A DNA stretch of 64,000 nucleotides from an uncultured Bacteroides sp. (GCF_905207245.1 NZ_CAJLKP010000019.1:1-64000); one strand, 5' to 3'; counted from the first letter of the stretch, positions 24,672 through 33,990 are shown. Translations and numbers: made by a program. Notes: generated from the letters alone by a model not told the origin.

Positions 24672-25424
24672 ATGAATACTGATTTTATAAACCTGACAAC
24701 AGAAAACCTTGCCAGTGAGCATTTGTGCTGTATTATCCGTAGTAAAAAGCCTCATCCGGGTGTTGAAGCAAAGCGGCAATGGCTTGCAGAACGCTTGAAG
24801 GAAGGACATGTCTTCAGAAAGTTGAACATAAAAGGCTGCGTTTTCATAGAATATGCTCCTCTTGAAATGGCTTGGGTGCCTATCATTGGCAACAACTATT
24901 ATTATGTGTATTGCCTGTGGGTTACGGGTGGCCCGAAAGGGAATGGGTATGGGCGCGCACTGATGGAGTATTGCTTGGCTGATGCCAAAGAAAAAGGTAA
25001 ATCCGGTGTTTGTATGCTTGGAGCGAAGAAACAAAAATCCTGGCTTTCTGACCAGTCATTTGCAAGGAAGTTTGGCTTTGAGGTTGTTGATACTACCGAT
25101 AATGGGTATGAACTGCTTGCACTTTCTTTTGATGGAACAACACCTGCGTTTGCTCCCAATGCTAAGAAACTGGAGATTGAAAACAAAGAGCTAACCATTT
25201 ATTATGATATGCAATGCCCCTATATCTGTCAAAGCATTGAGAACGTAAAGCAGCATTGTGAAGTGAATGATGTTCCGGTTTCCTTCATTCAAGTGGATAC
25301 GCTGCAAAAAGCAAAGGAATTGCCTTGTGTCTTCAATAACTGGGGCGCATTCTATAAAGGAAAGTTTGAAACAGTGAATTTGTTGTTGGATGTCAACTAT
25401 TTAAAGAGAATACTCAAAAAATAA
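24672..25424 (+). CDS. GNAT acetyltransferase with C-terminal YoaP domain
   Basis: 250 aa from ATG 24672 (the 33 codons upstream lie before the promoter). Residues 1-165 are a GNAT domain with the acetyl-CoA loop GPKGNGYGRALM at 87-98. The C-terminal part (ELTIYYDMQCPYICQSIENV ... VDTLQKAKELPCVFNNWGAFYKGKF) is a thioredoxin-like YoaP domain with a CPYIC motif. YoaP-type proteins are of unknown substrate. The gene is divergent from the SWIM operon. Confidence 0.85.
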   Translation: MNTDFINLTTENLASEHLCCIIRSKKPHPGVEAKRQWLAERLKEGHVFRKLNIKGCVFIEYAPLEMAWVPIIGNNYYYVYCLWVTGGPKGNGYGRALMEYCLADAKEKGKSGVCMLGAKKQKSWLSDQSFARKFGFEVVDTTDNGYELLALSFDGTTPAFAPNAKKLEIENKELTIYYDMQCPYICQSIENVKQHCEVNDVPVSFIQVDTLQKAKELPCVFNNWGAFYKGKFETVNLLLDVNYLKRILKK

Positions 25425-25445
25425 AAATAGATTCCCTTTTTTGAT

Positions 25446-25453
25446 TATATTTG
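25446..25453 (+). promoter_or_regulatory. -7 element of the SagB-type nitroreductase gene
   Basis: TATATTTG, 27 bp upstream of ATG 25481. It excludes the upstream alternative start at 25451. Confidence 0.65.
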
Positions 25454-25480
25454 CCTCATAACTTTAAAAATACCACAGTT

Positions 25481-26116
25481 ATGAGAAAAGTACAACTATT
25501 ATTAGTTTGTTTAGTGCTTTCAGTGGCTGCTTCTGCTGCTGATAAAGTCGTTAAGTTACCAAAGCCCAATTTGAATCGTGCCGGTGCGGTGATGAAAGCA
25601 TTATCCGAACGTCAGTCTACACGCGAATATGCTTCGAAGGCATTGAATCTTGCTGACTTGTCGGATTTGTTATGGGCTGCTAACGGAATCAATCGTCCGG
25701 AGTCCGGAAAGCGGACAGCTCCGTCGGCTTTGAATAAGCAGGATGTAGATGTGTATGTGATACTGCCCGAAGGGAGCTATTTGTATGACGCAAAAAATCA
25801 TCAGTTAACTTTGGTTGCCGAAGGAGATTATCGTGATGCGGTTGCCGGCGGACAGGACTTTGTGAAAGCGGCTCCGTTATCCCTGGTATTAGTTAGTGAT
25901 GTTTCCCGTTTTGGTGATGCTCAAAAAACACAGAATCAAGTAGTGGGAGCTATGGATGTTGGTATTGTTTCACAGAATATCTCTTTGTTCTGCTCTGCTG
26001 CCAAGTTGGCTACAGTGCCGCGTGGTTCGATGGATGCCACTCAGCTAAAGAAGGTTTTGAAACTGAAAGATGCCCAGATTCCTATGCTGAATCATCCTGT
26101 GGGCTACTTTAAATGA
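25481..26116 (+). CDS. Exported nitroreductase-like protein (SagB/ThcOx type)
   Basis: 211 aa with a signal peptide (MRKVQLLLVCLVLSVAASAAD). The mature protein has the FMN nitroreductase fold: LSERQSTREYASKALNLADLSDLLWAANG, TAPSALNKQDVDVYV, then GAMDVGIVSQNISLFCSAAKL and PVGYFK at the end. Such envelope-located members occur widely in Bacteroidota; the substrate is unknown. The gene ends before a strong bidirectional terminator shared with the OmpA gene. Confidence 0.88.
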   Translation: MRKVQLLLVCLVLSVAASAADKVVKLPKPNLNRAGAVMKALSERQSTREYASKALNLADLSDLLWAANGINRPESGKRTAPSALNKQDVDVYVILPEGSYLYDAKNHQLTLVAEGDYRDAVAGGQDFVKAAPLSLVLVSDVSRFGDAQKTQNQVVGAMDVGIVSQNISLFCSAAKLATVPRGSMDATQLKKVLKLKDAQIPMLNHPVGYFK

Positions 26117-26131
26117 TGGAATGAATAAAAG

Positions 26132-26180
26132 AAATGAGGAGCAAAGACAACTATTGTTGATTTTGCTCCTCATTTTTTTG
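26132..26180. terminator. Bidirectional terminator
   Basis: A 14-bp stem (AAATGAGGAGCAAA 26132-26145 / TTTGCTCCTCATTT 26162-26175), continued by a T-run, between converging genes. The loop holds a smaller CAA/TTG pairing. Confidence 0.88.
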
Positions 26181-26214
26181 TGAAGTGGGATATTTATCCA
26201 CTCTATTTTTTAGC

Positions 26215-27345
26215 TTATTTATTTGTATCTTCAATGGTACAGATACTAACGCGGTTCCAATCCGGTTCCGTGAACATATCGCCCACTCCCTGACCTTCGG
26301 CTGTAATACGGTCGGGACTGATTTTGTACTTCTTCACTAGGATGGACTTCACTGCTTCAGCACGTGCATTGGCAATTCTTGCATTCACTTCGGCACTGCC
26401 TTCCGGAGAAGCGTATCCTTTAATGGTAACCACTGTATTCGTATATTTTTTCATATAAGAAGCTACGCGTTCAACGTTCGGTAATTGTGAAGCATCGACT
26501 GTAGACCTGCCTTGTCTGAACGTGATGATAGATTCCGGAATCAGGTTTGTCTTCTTCACTACAACAACTTTTGCTGCTTCATTGCGGCACTTGTCGAGTT
26601 CTTGTTTCAGCCCGCCGATTGTCTGGGTAGCATCATTTATCACGTTGTTTCTTTCATTTACCTGTTGGCGCAAGTTATTGATCGTACCGTTCAGTTCATT
26701 GATTTCGGCTGGGTCATATAGTTTTGCCAAAGTGAAGTGATGGCTTCCGTTGCTGCCACCGAAGTGATAGGCTACGCCTGCTGTCAGTTCAAATGCCGCA
26801 TTGTTTGCATTGAAGCGGCTCCGGTTGTGGTCGCCTTGCATATCATATACCAGTGCCGGTTTCACTCCGATAGTCCACGCCTTGCTTTCGCCGAGGTTGA
26901 AGTTGAGGTTCAGTCCGAAACGACTGGACCAGGAATTCACATCTCCAGGGCCGTTCATGTAGTAGTGCAGCCATCCCGCACCGGCTACGGCTTCGACTTC
27001 GAATATGCGGGGAATGCCCGTATAGCCTGCGAACAGGTTCATCAGGTTGACTTTACCCAATAAGCTAAGGTCGGAAGCATCGAAGGCTGTTTTGCTATTC
27101 GAGGTGTTTATATATCCCATACCTTGAACACCCAGTCCGAAAACAGGAGTCAGTTGCTTAGTAAACTCAATTCCCAAAGCCGGACGAGCATTTTTGAAGA
27201 ATGCACTGTGGGTTACAGGAGTTATCATGCCGGTTTTTAGCTCTACAGACCAGTTGTCTGTGAATTTGCTTCCTTGTACAGTAGTCTGGGCATTCGCTGT
27301 GAATGCTGCTGCTACAAAAACTGATAGAATAATTGATTTTTTCAT
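26215..27345 (-). CDS. OmpA-family outer membrane protein
   Basis: 376 aa. Signal peptide MKKSIILSVFVAAAFTANA; residues 25-200 are a beta-barrel-like domain (alternating aromatic strands, NFNLGESKAWTIGVKPALVY); a coiled-coil linker (INELNGTINNLRQQVNERNNVIND) follows. The C-terminal OmpA domain (residues 270-370: ITFRQGRSTVDASQL, VTIKGYASPEGS, NARIANARAEAVKSIL, AEGQGVGDMF) binds peptidoglycan. It is one of the abundant Bacteroides OmpA proteins linking outer membrane and wall. Confidence 0.92.
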   Translation of the reverse strand: MKKSIILSVFVAAAFTANAQTTVQGSKFTDNWSVELKTGMITPVTHSAFFKNARPALGIEFTKQLTPVFGLGVQGMGYINTSNSKTAFDASDLSLLGKVNLMNLFAGYTGIPRIFEVEAVAGAGWLHYYMNGPGDVNSWSSRFGLNLNFNLGESKAWTIGVKPALVYDMQGDHNRSRFNANNAAFELTAGVAYHFGGSNGSHHFTLAKLYDPAEINELNGTINNLRQQVNERNNVINDATQTIGGLKQELDKCRNEAAKVVVVKKTNLIPESIITFRQGRSTVDASQLPNVERVASYMKKYTNTVVTIKGYASPEGSAEVNARIANARAEAVKSILVKKYKISPDRITAEGQGVGDMFTEPDWNRVSICTIEDTNK

Positions 27346-27689
27346 AATTAAAATAATTAAATTTTATATATCCTGACTGGTTTATCTCCTTTCAGGAGTT
27401 AATAGTTTTGGTTTAAATTGTCGAAAAACAGGCGCTTGGCTTAAAATAAATAGAACTGACAGGATCTCTTTTTCATAATTCAGTTTTCTTTGATTTATAG
27501 TTAAGTCTGCTGTTTATTTACAACAACATTATTTTTGAAAAAATAGTTCGCTATCTCAAAATGGAATTAACAACTATTTATCATTCATCTCTTAATTTAC
27601 TGGTGGAGTTGAGATGGTCTGAAAAATAAATTAGCCGTTTCTGTAACATTCTGAAGCCTCTTGTATCTAAAAGATAAATCTAAAAACGA
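27346..27689. other. 344-bp intergenic region between divergent genes
   Basis: AT-rich region upstream of both the OmpA gene (minus) and the hydrolase gene (plus). A small hairpin CTCCT-TTC-AGGAG is at about 27387-27399. No exact TAnnTTTG element was found on either strand and no coding frame. It must hold the promoters of both units. Confidence 0.6.
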
Positions 27690-28529
27690 ATGATAATGAA
27701 AAAAGTGTTTTTTGTCATAGTGGTCGTTCTTGCTTCCTCTTTAGTTCATGCACAAGATTACTCCTTTTCAGCAATTAAATCAGGGACGGGAAAGCAAGCT
27801 ATTGTATTTATTCCAGGGTTTGCTTGTTCGGGAGATGTCTGGAAGGAAACTGTTGAAGCGTTGAAGAAGGATTATACTTGCTATGTTTTGACGATGGCAG
27901 GCTTTGCAGGAGTTTCACCGGAAAAGAACCCTTCATTTGAGAGCTGGAAAATGCAGATAGCCCGGTTTATAAAAGAGAAGAATATAGAAAAGCCGATTCT
28001 TATTGGCCATAGTATGGGAGGTGGGTTGGCACTTGCAATTGCATCCGATTTTCCTTATCTTGCCGGGAAAATTGTAGTAGTGGATGCCTTGCCTTGTTTA
28101 ATGGCTCTGACCAATCCGGAATTTAAGTCGTTTCCTGATAAGGATTGTTCGGAGATGATTAACCGGATCAGCGCGATGAATGAAGAAGAATTCGCCCGGA
28201 TGCAAAGAATGAGTGCTGCAAGTCTTACTACCGATTCATCGAAATTCGATGAGATTGTAAATTGGGGATTGAAGTCCGACCGCGAAACATTCGCTAAGAT
28301 GTATTGTGATTTCTCGAACACCGATTTGAGGGAACGGATAAAGAGCATAACAGTTCCTTCTTTGATTTTGCTGGAACCTCATTTCAAGAATATAGAAGCG
28401 GTTATAAAAGAACAATATAAAAAACTGTCTACAGTGCAGTTTGCATATGCTAATAAGGGGTTGCATTTCGTGATGTTTGATGATAAAGAGTGGTTTATGA
28501 ATCAGATAAGTGAATTCATTAAAGAATAA
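27690..28529 (+). CDS. Exported alpha/beta hydrolase
   Basis: 279 aa (or 277 from the ATG at 27696). A signal peptide KKVFFVIVVVLASSLVHAQ is followed by the hydrolase core: FIPGFACSGDVW (oxyanion loop), ILIGHSMGGGLAL (nucleophile Ser in GHSMG) and GLHFVMFDD with the catalytic His. The acid is probably in ILLEPHF or nearby. The substrate is unknown. It is the first gene of a four-gene unit with an ECF sigma factor three bases downstream, so it may be linked to envelope stress. Confidence 0.87.
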   Translation: MIMKKVFFVIVVVLASSLVHAQDYSFSAIKSGTGKQAIVFIPGFACSGDVWKETVEALKKDYTCYVLTMAGFAGVSPEKNPSFESWKMQIARFIKEKNIEKPILIGHSMGGGLALAIASDFPYLAGKIVVVDALPCLMALTNPEFKSFPDKDCSEMINRISAMNEEEFARMQRMSAASLTTDSSKFDEIVNWGLKSDRETFAKMYCDFSNTDLRERIKSITVPSLILLEPHFKNIEAVIKEQYKKLSTVQFAYANKGLHFVMFDDKEWFMNQISEFIKE

Positions 28530-28532
28530 AAA

Positions 28533-29003
28533 GTGGAATTTGAAGTAATATATAAGGAATACTGGGGCAAAATATTCCGTTTGTGTATGGGATACGTAAA
28601 CGACTATAATTTAGCGCAGGATATGGCTCAGGACACATTTGTCAAAGTATGGCAACATCTGCCTGCTTTCAGGAATGAAGCCAATATCAGTACCTGGATA
28701 TTCCGTATTGCAACCAACAATTGCCTTCGCCAATTGGAGCGGCAGCAACGAATCGTTTCAACCGAATTACCTGTTGATTTACCCGAGGAGGAAGTTGTAG
28801 ATATCGAACCTCAGATCCGCATATTGTATAAGTCTATAGCCGAACTTCCAGAGATAGACCGTATCATTATTTCGCTGGAACTGGAAGATGTCAGGCAATC
28901 GGATATTGCACAAATCGTAGGATTGTCCGAGAGCAATATCCGAGTGAAACTCCATCGTATAAAAGCGTTGTTAACAAAGAAAATGAAAGAATATGGAAAA
29001 TGA
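28533..29003 (+). CDS. ECF-type RNA polymerase sigma factor
   Basis: 156 aa starting at GTG, three bases after the hydrolase stop. Region 2 (residues 5-70: MGYVNDYNLAQDMAQDTFVK, FRNEANISTWIFRIATNNCL) and region 4 (LPEIDRIIISLELEDVRQSDIAQIVGLSESNIRVKLHRIKALL) are both complete. The SigZ/RpoE-like ECF proteins direct polymerase to stress or metabolic promoters. The next gene overlaps it by 11 bp and is a membrane protein, likely its anti-sigma factor. Confidence 0.92.
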   Translation: MEFEVIYKEYWGKIFRLCMGYVNDYNLAQDMAQDTFVKVWQHLPAFRNEANISTWIFRIATNNCLRQLERQQRIVSTELPVDLPEEEVVDIEPQIRILYKSIAELPEIDRIIISLELEDVRQSDIAQIVGLSESNIRVKLHRIKALLTKKMKEYGK

Positions 29004-29568
29004 TATAGATATACGGGAATTGTGGAACAGGCAGGTGGTGCCGGCTGTTGACCAGTCCGGCATACTTGGAAAAATAGAAAGTTTCAGAAAAAAGAGAATT
29101 AGGAGAACGGTCATCCTCAATGTGGTTTTATTGCTTACTATTCTCTTTATCATCTTTATCTGGGTGTACTTTAAACCGGAATTGATGAGTACCAAAATAG
29201 GAATAATACTATCGGTCCTTCCAATGGGAGCGGTTCTTGTTTTTAATAATGGTTTGACTTCATTATATAGGAAAATAGACGAAAAACAGTCGAATATGGA
29301 TTACCTGAATGCTTTGCTTAAGGTCAGAAGCAGGGAGCATATCATGCAGACCAAACTGATGAATCTCTATTTCATTTTGTTGTCCGCAGGAATTGGACTC
29401 TATATGTATGAATATACTTTAAAAAGATCTTTCATATTCGGTGTGGCAGCATATTCTGTTGTACTTTTATGGATCGGTTTTAACTGGTTCTTTTTGCGGC
29501 CGAGAATGATTGAAAAGAATAAGCGAAAGATGGAAGACTTGATAAAACAAATAAAGAAACTCTTATGA
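28993..29568 (+). CDS. Four-helix membrane protein, probable anti-sigma factor
   Basis: 191 aa. A short cytoplasmic N-terminus (ENDIDIRELWNRQVVPAVDQ) precedes four hydrophobic segments at about 40-60, 68-85, 118-135 and 140-160, and a basic C-terminus (RPRMIEKNKRKMEDLIKQIKKLL). No conserved anti-sigma zinc motif is seen. The anti-sigma role is inferred only from overlap (11 bp) with the sigma factor gene and from the membrane location. Confidence 0.6.
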   Translation: MENDIDIRELWNRQVVPAVDQSGILGKIESFRKKRIRRTVILNVVLLLTILFIIFIWVYFKPELMSTKIGIILSVLPMGAVLVFNNGLTSLYRKIDEKQSNMDYLNALLKVRSREHIMQTKLMNLYFILLSAGIGLYMYEYTLKRSFIFGVAAYSVVLLWIGFNWFFLRPRMIEKNKRKMEDLIKQIKKLL

Positions 29569-30485
29569 ATTTCAGAACCTGTATAACTTCTAATTCTCCG
29601 ATACTAATGGAAGGAGCACTGGGAGAACGCCTCAAGCGTGAATATGGATTGGATATCAATGGCAATGTTGCTATGGCTGACCTGATTTATAACGAAAAAG
29701 GACGGATGGCACTGAAAAGCTTGTGGCGTGAATATATCAGTATTGCACACAAATATAGTTTGCCATTCATGGCTACTACTCCTACACGGAGGGCGAATAA
29801 GGAACGGGTTGTGAAGTCGGGATATGATGAGACTATTATCCTGGATAATGTGGATTTTCTTCGGAGAATTAAAGATACGTCAGACCTCGAAATGTACATG
29901 GGCGGTTTGATGGGATGCAAAGGAGATGCTTATACCGGTGCCGGTGCTTTGGGAACGGAAGAAGCTCACGATTTTCATTATTGGCAAGCGCAGTTATTCA
30001 AAAAGGGAAAAGTGGATTTCCTTTACGCAGGTATTATGCCTGTGCTGGCCGAAGCGGCAGGTATGGCGAAAGCGATGTCCGATACTGATATTCCATATAT
30101 CATTAGCTTTACAATACAGAGAGACGGAAAACTCATTGGCGGACATACCATTGACTATGCTATACGTTTTATTGATGACAACGTGCCTCACAAGCCTGTA
30201 TGCTATATGACGAATTGTGTGCATCCCTGTATTGTGTGCGAAGCCCTTTTACATGAATTCAATCAAACTGAAACAGTACGTACTCGTTTCATTGGCATTC
30301 AAGCCAACACCTCTGCCTTGTCTTACAGTGAGTTGGACGGTTCCTGCGACTTGAAGTGCTCTTCACCTCTTGACTTGGCGGAAAGTATGATGAAACTGAA
30401 ATCAGAATATAATTTTAGGATATTTGGCGGTTGTTGCGGAACGGATAACAGGCATATGGAGGAAATTGCAAAAATACTTCAATAA
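29565..30485 (+). CDS. Homocysteine S-methyltransferase-family protein
   Basis: 306 aa, TIM-barrel. The start NSPILMEGALGERLKREYGL and the three zinc-binding cysteines, one in MTNCVHP and two in FGGCCGTDNRH near the C-terminus, are diagnostic of the MmuM/MetH-type family that moves a methyl group to homocysteine. Donor (S-methylmethionine or other) is unknown. Its ATG overlaps the stop of the membrane protein by 4 bp, so it is part of the sigma factor operon, an unusual partner. Confidence 0.87.
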   Translation: MNFRTCITSNSPILMEGALGERLKREYGLDINGNVAMADLIYNEKGRMALKSLWREYISIAHKYSLPFMATTPTRRANKERVVKSGYDETIILDNVDFLRRIKDTSDLEMYMGGLMGCKGDAYTGAGALGTEEAHDFHYWQAQLFKKGKVDFLYAGIMPVLAEAAGMAKAMSDTDIPYIISFTIQRDGKLIGGHTIDYAIRFIDDNVPHKPVCYMTNCVHPCIVCEALLHEFNQTETVRTRFIGIQANTSALSYSELDGSCDLKCSSPLDLAESMMKLKSEYNFRIFGGCCGTDNRHMEEIAKILQ

Positions 30486-30563
30486 GGAGCATTTATTGGT
30501 TGATTCAGAATGATTTATTGTGAATTACTTTATTCTGCTGCGGTAGAATTAAAGAAGAATCAG

Positions 30564-30571
30564 TAAATTTG
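30564..30571 (+). promoter_or_regulatory. -7 element of the interrupted AraC gene
   Basis: TAAATTTG, 20 bp before ATG 30592. The promoter looks intact, although the gene it drives is truncated. Confidence 0.55.
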
Positions 30572-30591
30572 TAGCAAAACCCATATGCATT

Positions 30592-31497
30592 ATGCCTGAA
30601 ACAATTCCTCAATTCTATAAGAGAATACAATGCTACGGCCCGAAGCCGGATGCCGTTTATTCCAAAGAGAAAGAATATTTCAATCTCTTCTTCCGGCAAT
30701 GTAACTTCGGGACGGTGCAATTCAGTTATCGGGATTTCTATAAAGTGACTCTGATAGTGGGGACGGGAAAATTGTATTATGCCGATAAATGGATATTGGT
30801 GGACCGTCCTGCCTTGTTATTCTCTAATCCTTTGGTGCCTTATGCGTGGGAGTCAGTCAGTGAAGAACAGAAAGGAATGTTTTGCATATTTAATGAACAG
30901 TTTGTACGAACGGAAGAGAAGAACGGCTCTTTAGCAAATACACCTTTGTTCAGGCTGACGGGTGATAAGGTTTTCTTTTTGGATGAAGTGCAATTGGCGA
31001 ATGTGCAAAACATATATGCCCGGATGCAGGAGGAACTACAATCTGACTATGCAGGCAAGTCCGATGTATTGCGGTGTTATCTGCATTTATTGATACATAC
31101 GGCTGTGAAGATGCAGGATATCAATCAGTATGAATCGCATCCGAATGCTTCGCAACGCATTGCCGAATTGTTTCTTGAATTATTAGAAAGACAGTTTCCA
31201 GTAGATTACCCCCGTGCCGCACTGATTTTGCATACTCCTGCCGATTATGCCGACCGGTTGTCCGTACACGTCAACCATCTGAATAAGGCTATTAAAGAGA
31301 CTACCGGAAAAACGACATCCGAACTGATTGCCGGAAGAGTCGTCAAAGAAGCTACCCAATATTTGTAGCATACCAATCGCTCCATATCTGAAATTGCATT
31401 CAGCCTGGGCTTTGAATCTATTTCCTATTTCAGTAAATTCTATCGTAAACATACCGATCAGTCACCGACCAAAGTGCGGGAACAGGCAACTATTTGA
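30592..31497 (+). pseudogene. AraC-family regulator interrupted by an in-frame amber codon
   Basis: The frame starting at ATG 30592 codes a 258-aa AraC protein up to a TAG at 31366. The same frame then continues without any shift for 42 more codons (HTNRSISEIAFSLGFESISY, SKFYRKHTDQSPTKV) to a TGA at 31495. The codon sits in the helix before the second HTH, where relatives have leucine (EATQYLL-type), so a TTG to TAG change is likely. The product would lack the second DNA-binding motif. It may be inactive, read through by a suppressor, or a sequencing error. It lies upstream of the aldo/keto reductase at 31579. Confidence 0.85.
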
Positions 31498-31548
31498 TTT
31501 GTACAAATGATGCTTTGAATAGTGCTAATCCATCCGTGTGCTATCGCC

Positions 31549-31556
31549 TAATTTTG
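31549..31556 (+). promoter_or_regulatory. -7 element of the aldo/keto reductase gene
   Basis: TAATTTTG, 23 bp upstream of ATG 31579, inside the short gap after the interrupted AraC gene. Confidence 0.65.
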
Positions 31557-31578
31557 CATCGACTTAAATATTAGAATT

Positions 31579-32580
31579 ATGAAGTATAGAAAGTTAGGTA
31601 AAACGGATGTGCAACTGTCCGCAATAGGGTTGGGTTGCATGGGGATGAGTGCTGCGTATGGAACGGCGGATGAGAAAGAGAGTATGGCAACGTTGTATCG
31701 TGCCCTGGAACTTGGCGTGAACTTTTGGGATACGGCGGATGTCTATGGCAACGGAGCCAATGAAGAACTGCTCTCTAAAGTGCTGTGCGAAAAGAGAAAT
31801 CAAATTTTTATTGCGACGAAGTTCGGTTTCAGGTTGCGTAATGAGAAAGGCAGCGTGTTTGGTGGAGGCGAGAGCTATGTGGATGGCTCTCCCGCATATG
31901 TCAGGCAGGCGGTGGAGAAAAGCCTCAGACGGTTGAAGATTGAGACGATAGATTTGTACTATGCCCACCGGATAGATTCGTCTGTTCCTGTTGAGGAAAC
32001 GGTAGGGGCGATGGCTGAACTGGTAAAAGAGGGCAAGGTCCGTTATCTGGGACTGAGCGAGTGTTCTCCCGAAACTTTGAGAAAAGCTAATGCCGTGCAT
32101 CCCATTGCCGCCGTTGAGAGTGAGTATTCTTTGCTGACTCGTGATGTGGAAAAGGAAATAGTGCCATTGACGAAAGAACTGGAGATTACCCTGGTGTCTT
32201 TTTCACCTTTAGGCAGGGGACTGGTGACTAATACAATTCATGTAGAAGCTCTGGGAACGGATGATTACCGAAAGCATCTGCCCCGCTACAACGGTGAACA
32301 TTGGGAAAACAATCAAAGGTTATCTGCCGGATTTGCGGAAATCGCAGCGGGGAAGGGGATTACTCCTGCACAGTTTGCCTTGGCCTGGGTGTTGGCACAA
32401 AGTGAGAATCTCATTCCTATACCGGGAACCAAACGCTCCCGGTATCTGGAAGAGAATGCAAAAGCTGCTGATGTGGATTTGTCTGCCGAAGATATTGCGG
32501 ACATAGAACATCTGTTGAAGAAGTACCCCAATGTCGGCGACAGATACAATGAGCGTGAATTCAAGTTTGTAGGTAAATAA
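31579..32580 (+). CDS. Aldo/keto reductase (YajO/PLDH-like group)
   Basis: 333 aa. Signatures: KYRKLGKTDVQLSAIGLGCM, catalytic Asp and Tyr in NFWDTADVYGNGANEE, Lys in FIATKFG, and His in DLYYAHRIDSSVP. NADPH site: ALAWVLAQ and IPIPGTKRSRYLEEN. The family reduces aldehydes and ketones with NADPH; close groups act on xenobiotic or pyridoxal-like carbonyls. It is probably the target of the AraC gene just upstream, which is broken in this strain. Confidence 0.9.
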   Translation: MKYRKLGKTDVQLSAIGLGCMGMSAAYGTADEKESMATLYRALELGVNFWDTADVYGNGANEELLSKVLCEKRNQIFIATKFGFRLRNEKGSVFGGGESYVDGSPAYVRQAVEKSLRRLKIETIDLYYAHRIDSSVPVEETVGAMAELVKEGKVRYLGLSECSPETLRKANAVHPIAAVESEYSLLTRDVEKEIVPLTKELEITLVSFSPLGRGLVTNTIHVEALGTDDYRKHLPRYNGEHWENNQRLSAGFAEIAAGKGITPAQFALAWVLAQSENLIPIPGTKRSRYLEENAKAADVDLSAEDIADIEHLLKKYPNVGDRYNEREFKFVGK

Positions 32581-32604
32581 GCATCGGGGGTAATCTCCGG
32601 ATAT

Positions 32605-33990
32605 TTATTTCTTCTTCAAATTGAGAATCCATTCTGACATATCTTTCAGCACTTCTGGGCTTATAGTTTCTTCCAGTTGTCCGTATTCGTTGATAGTACA
32701 AGTCTTGCACGCTTGAAACAGATGGTTCAGACCGGGATATTCTTTAGTGGTGACTTGTTTGTTTCCGTTGGATTTCACCCACTGCTCCACTGCTCCGAGG
32801 TTCATGTCGGCGTCTACTTGCAGGTCTTTCTCTCCATTGAGAGCCAGGACGGGGCATTTGGTCTTCTTTAAGTCGGAAGTAGGGTCATATCTCATGAAAT
32901 GCAAATACCAGGGGGAGAGCATTGAGTTCATTTGAGCCTCTGCCTGTTTCATGACATTGGGGTCTTGCAGTTGTCCGGGAGAAAGTGTTTGCGCAACATT
33001 GGCATACAATTCCTTCCGGATTTCTTCTGTACTCTTATCCTGGGTTAATAAAGCGTAGCGGGTGCGTAGCACGGGTTTAGTCAATTCCCATGCAGCATCC
33101 GGCATACCGCTGGATTTGGAAATCATCTCACTTTGTTTTAGTATCAGGCTGTCTCCCTGAATGGTGGCGCCTGCCAACGAAACGATGAAAGCCACTTCTT
33201 TATTCCGGGCAGCCAGCATAAAAGCTATGGTTCCTCCGGCACTGTGCCCGATGATTCCTATTTGTTTGGAATTTATTTCTTTCCTGCTTTTCAGATACTG
33301 GAAAGCAGCTTCCGCATCGCTGGCAAAATCTTCATTCGTGGCAGATGCATATACTCCTTTCGACTTGCCTACACCTCTGTCATCGCAGCGCAAAACGGCT
33401 ATTCCGTTGCGGGTTAAGTAATCGGCAATCACTAAAAAAGGTTTGTGTCCCATGATTTCTTCATCCCTGTTTTGCGGGCCACTACCAGTCACTAATACTA
33501 CTGCCGGAAATTTACTCCCTTGTTCAGGCAAAGTCAATGTTCCGGCAAGTGTGATGCCGACTTGCGGATTTTCAATGGTTATGTCTTCCACTTTGTAAGG
33601 GAAAGGGGGTTGAGGCTCTTGCGGACGGTTCATCTTGGCGGATTCTCCTTTTTCCAAATCTAATTTCAATGGGATGCCTTGTGTGAAGTTTCCATATATC
33701 TTGTTGTCCGCTCCGAGTTTTCCCTTATAAGAGGCATGTATATTGGGAATCTGAATCGTTAGTACCGAATCTTTGAAAAGGGTTGATTCTGTAGGAATAC
33801 CCTTAACTCCCTGATCCGGACTGTCGCAGGTGGATGTATAACCTTGTTCCGTCTTTTGCAGATTGAAGCAAATGGTGAGTGAACCGGTAGGGAGTGATAA
33901 TTTTCCGTTCCACGTACCTGAAATATCCTGGGAATAGATGCAAACAGGAACAAGTATTCCCATTAGTAATAAGGCAAACTGTTTCTTCAT
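32605..33990 (-). CDS. Secreted alpha/beta hydrolase with N-terminal beta domain
   Basis: 461 aa. Signal peptide MKKQFALLLMGILVPVCIYS. Residues 25-130 form a beta-rich domain (ISGTWNGKLSLPTGSLTICFNL). The hydrolase domain follows with VVLVTGSGPQNRDEEIMGHK, CDDRGVGKS, the nucleophile Ser in GIIGHSAGGTIAF, the acid in ALNGEKDLQVDAD, and His in LNHLFQ. This matches the Bacteroides group of secreted S9-like/acyl-esterase hydrolases. The substrate is unknown. Its promoter is at 34019-34026. Confidence 0.87.
   Translation of the reverse strand: MKKQFALLLMGILVPVCIYSQDISGTWNGKLSLPTGSLTICFNLQKTEQGYTSTCDSPDQGVKGIPTESTLFKDSVLTIQIPNIHASYKGKLGADNKIYGNFTQGIPLKLDLEKGESAKMNRPQEPQPPFPYKVEDITIENPQVGITLAGTLTLPEQGSKFPAVVLVTGSGPQNRDEEIMGHKPFLVIADYLTRNGIAVLRCDDRGVGKSKGVYASATNEDFASDAEAAFQYLKSRKEINSKQIGIIGHSAGGTIAFMLAARNKEVAFIVSLAGATIQGDSLILKQSEMISKSSGMPDAAWELTKPVLRTRYALLTQDKSTEEIRKELYANVAQTLSPGQLQDPNVMKQAEAQMNSMLSPWYLHFMRYDPTSDLKKTKCPVLALNGEKDLQVDADMNLGAVEQWVKSNGNKQVTTKEYPGLNHLFQACKTCTINEYGQLEETISPEVLKDMSEWILNLKKK

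Noticed and set aside
24519..25034. A 171-codon minus-strand open frame over the GNAT-YoaP start
   Set aside because: No family features; the plus-strand gene has a clear acetyl-CoA motif and promoter.
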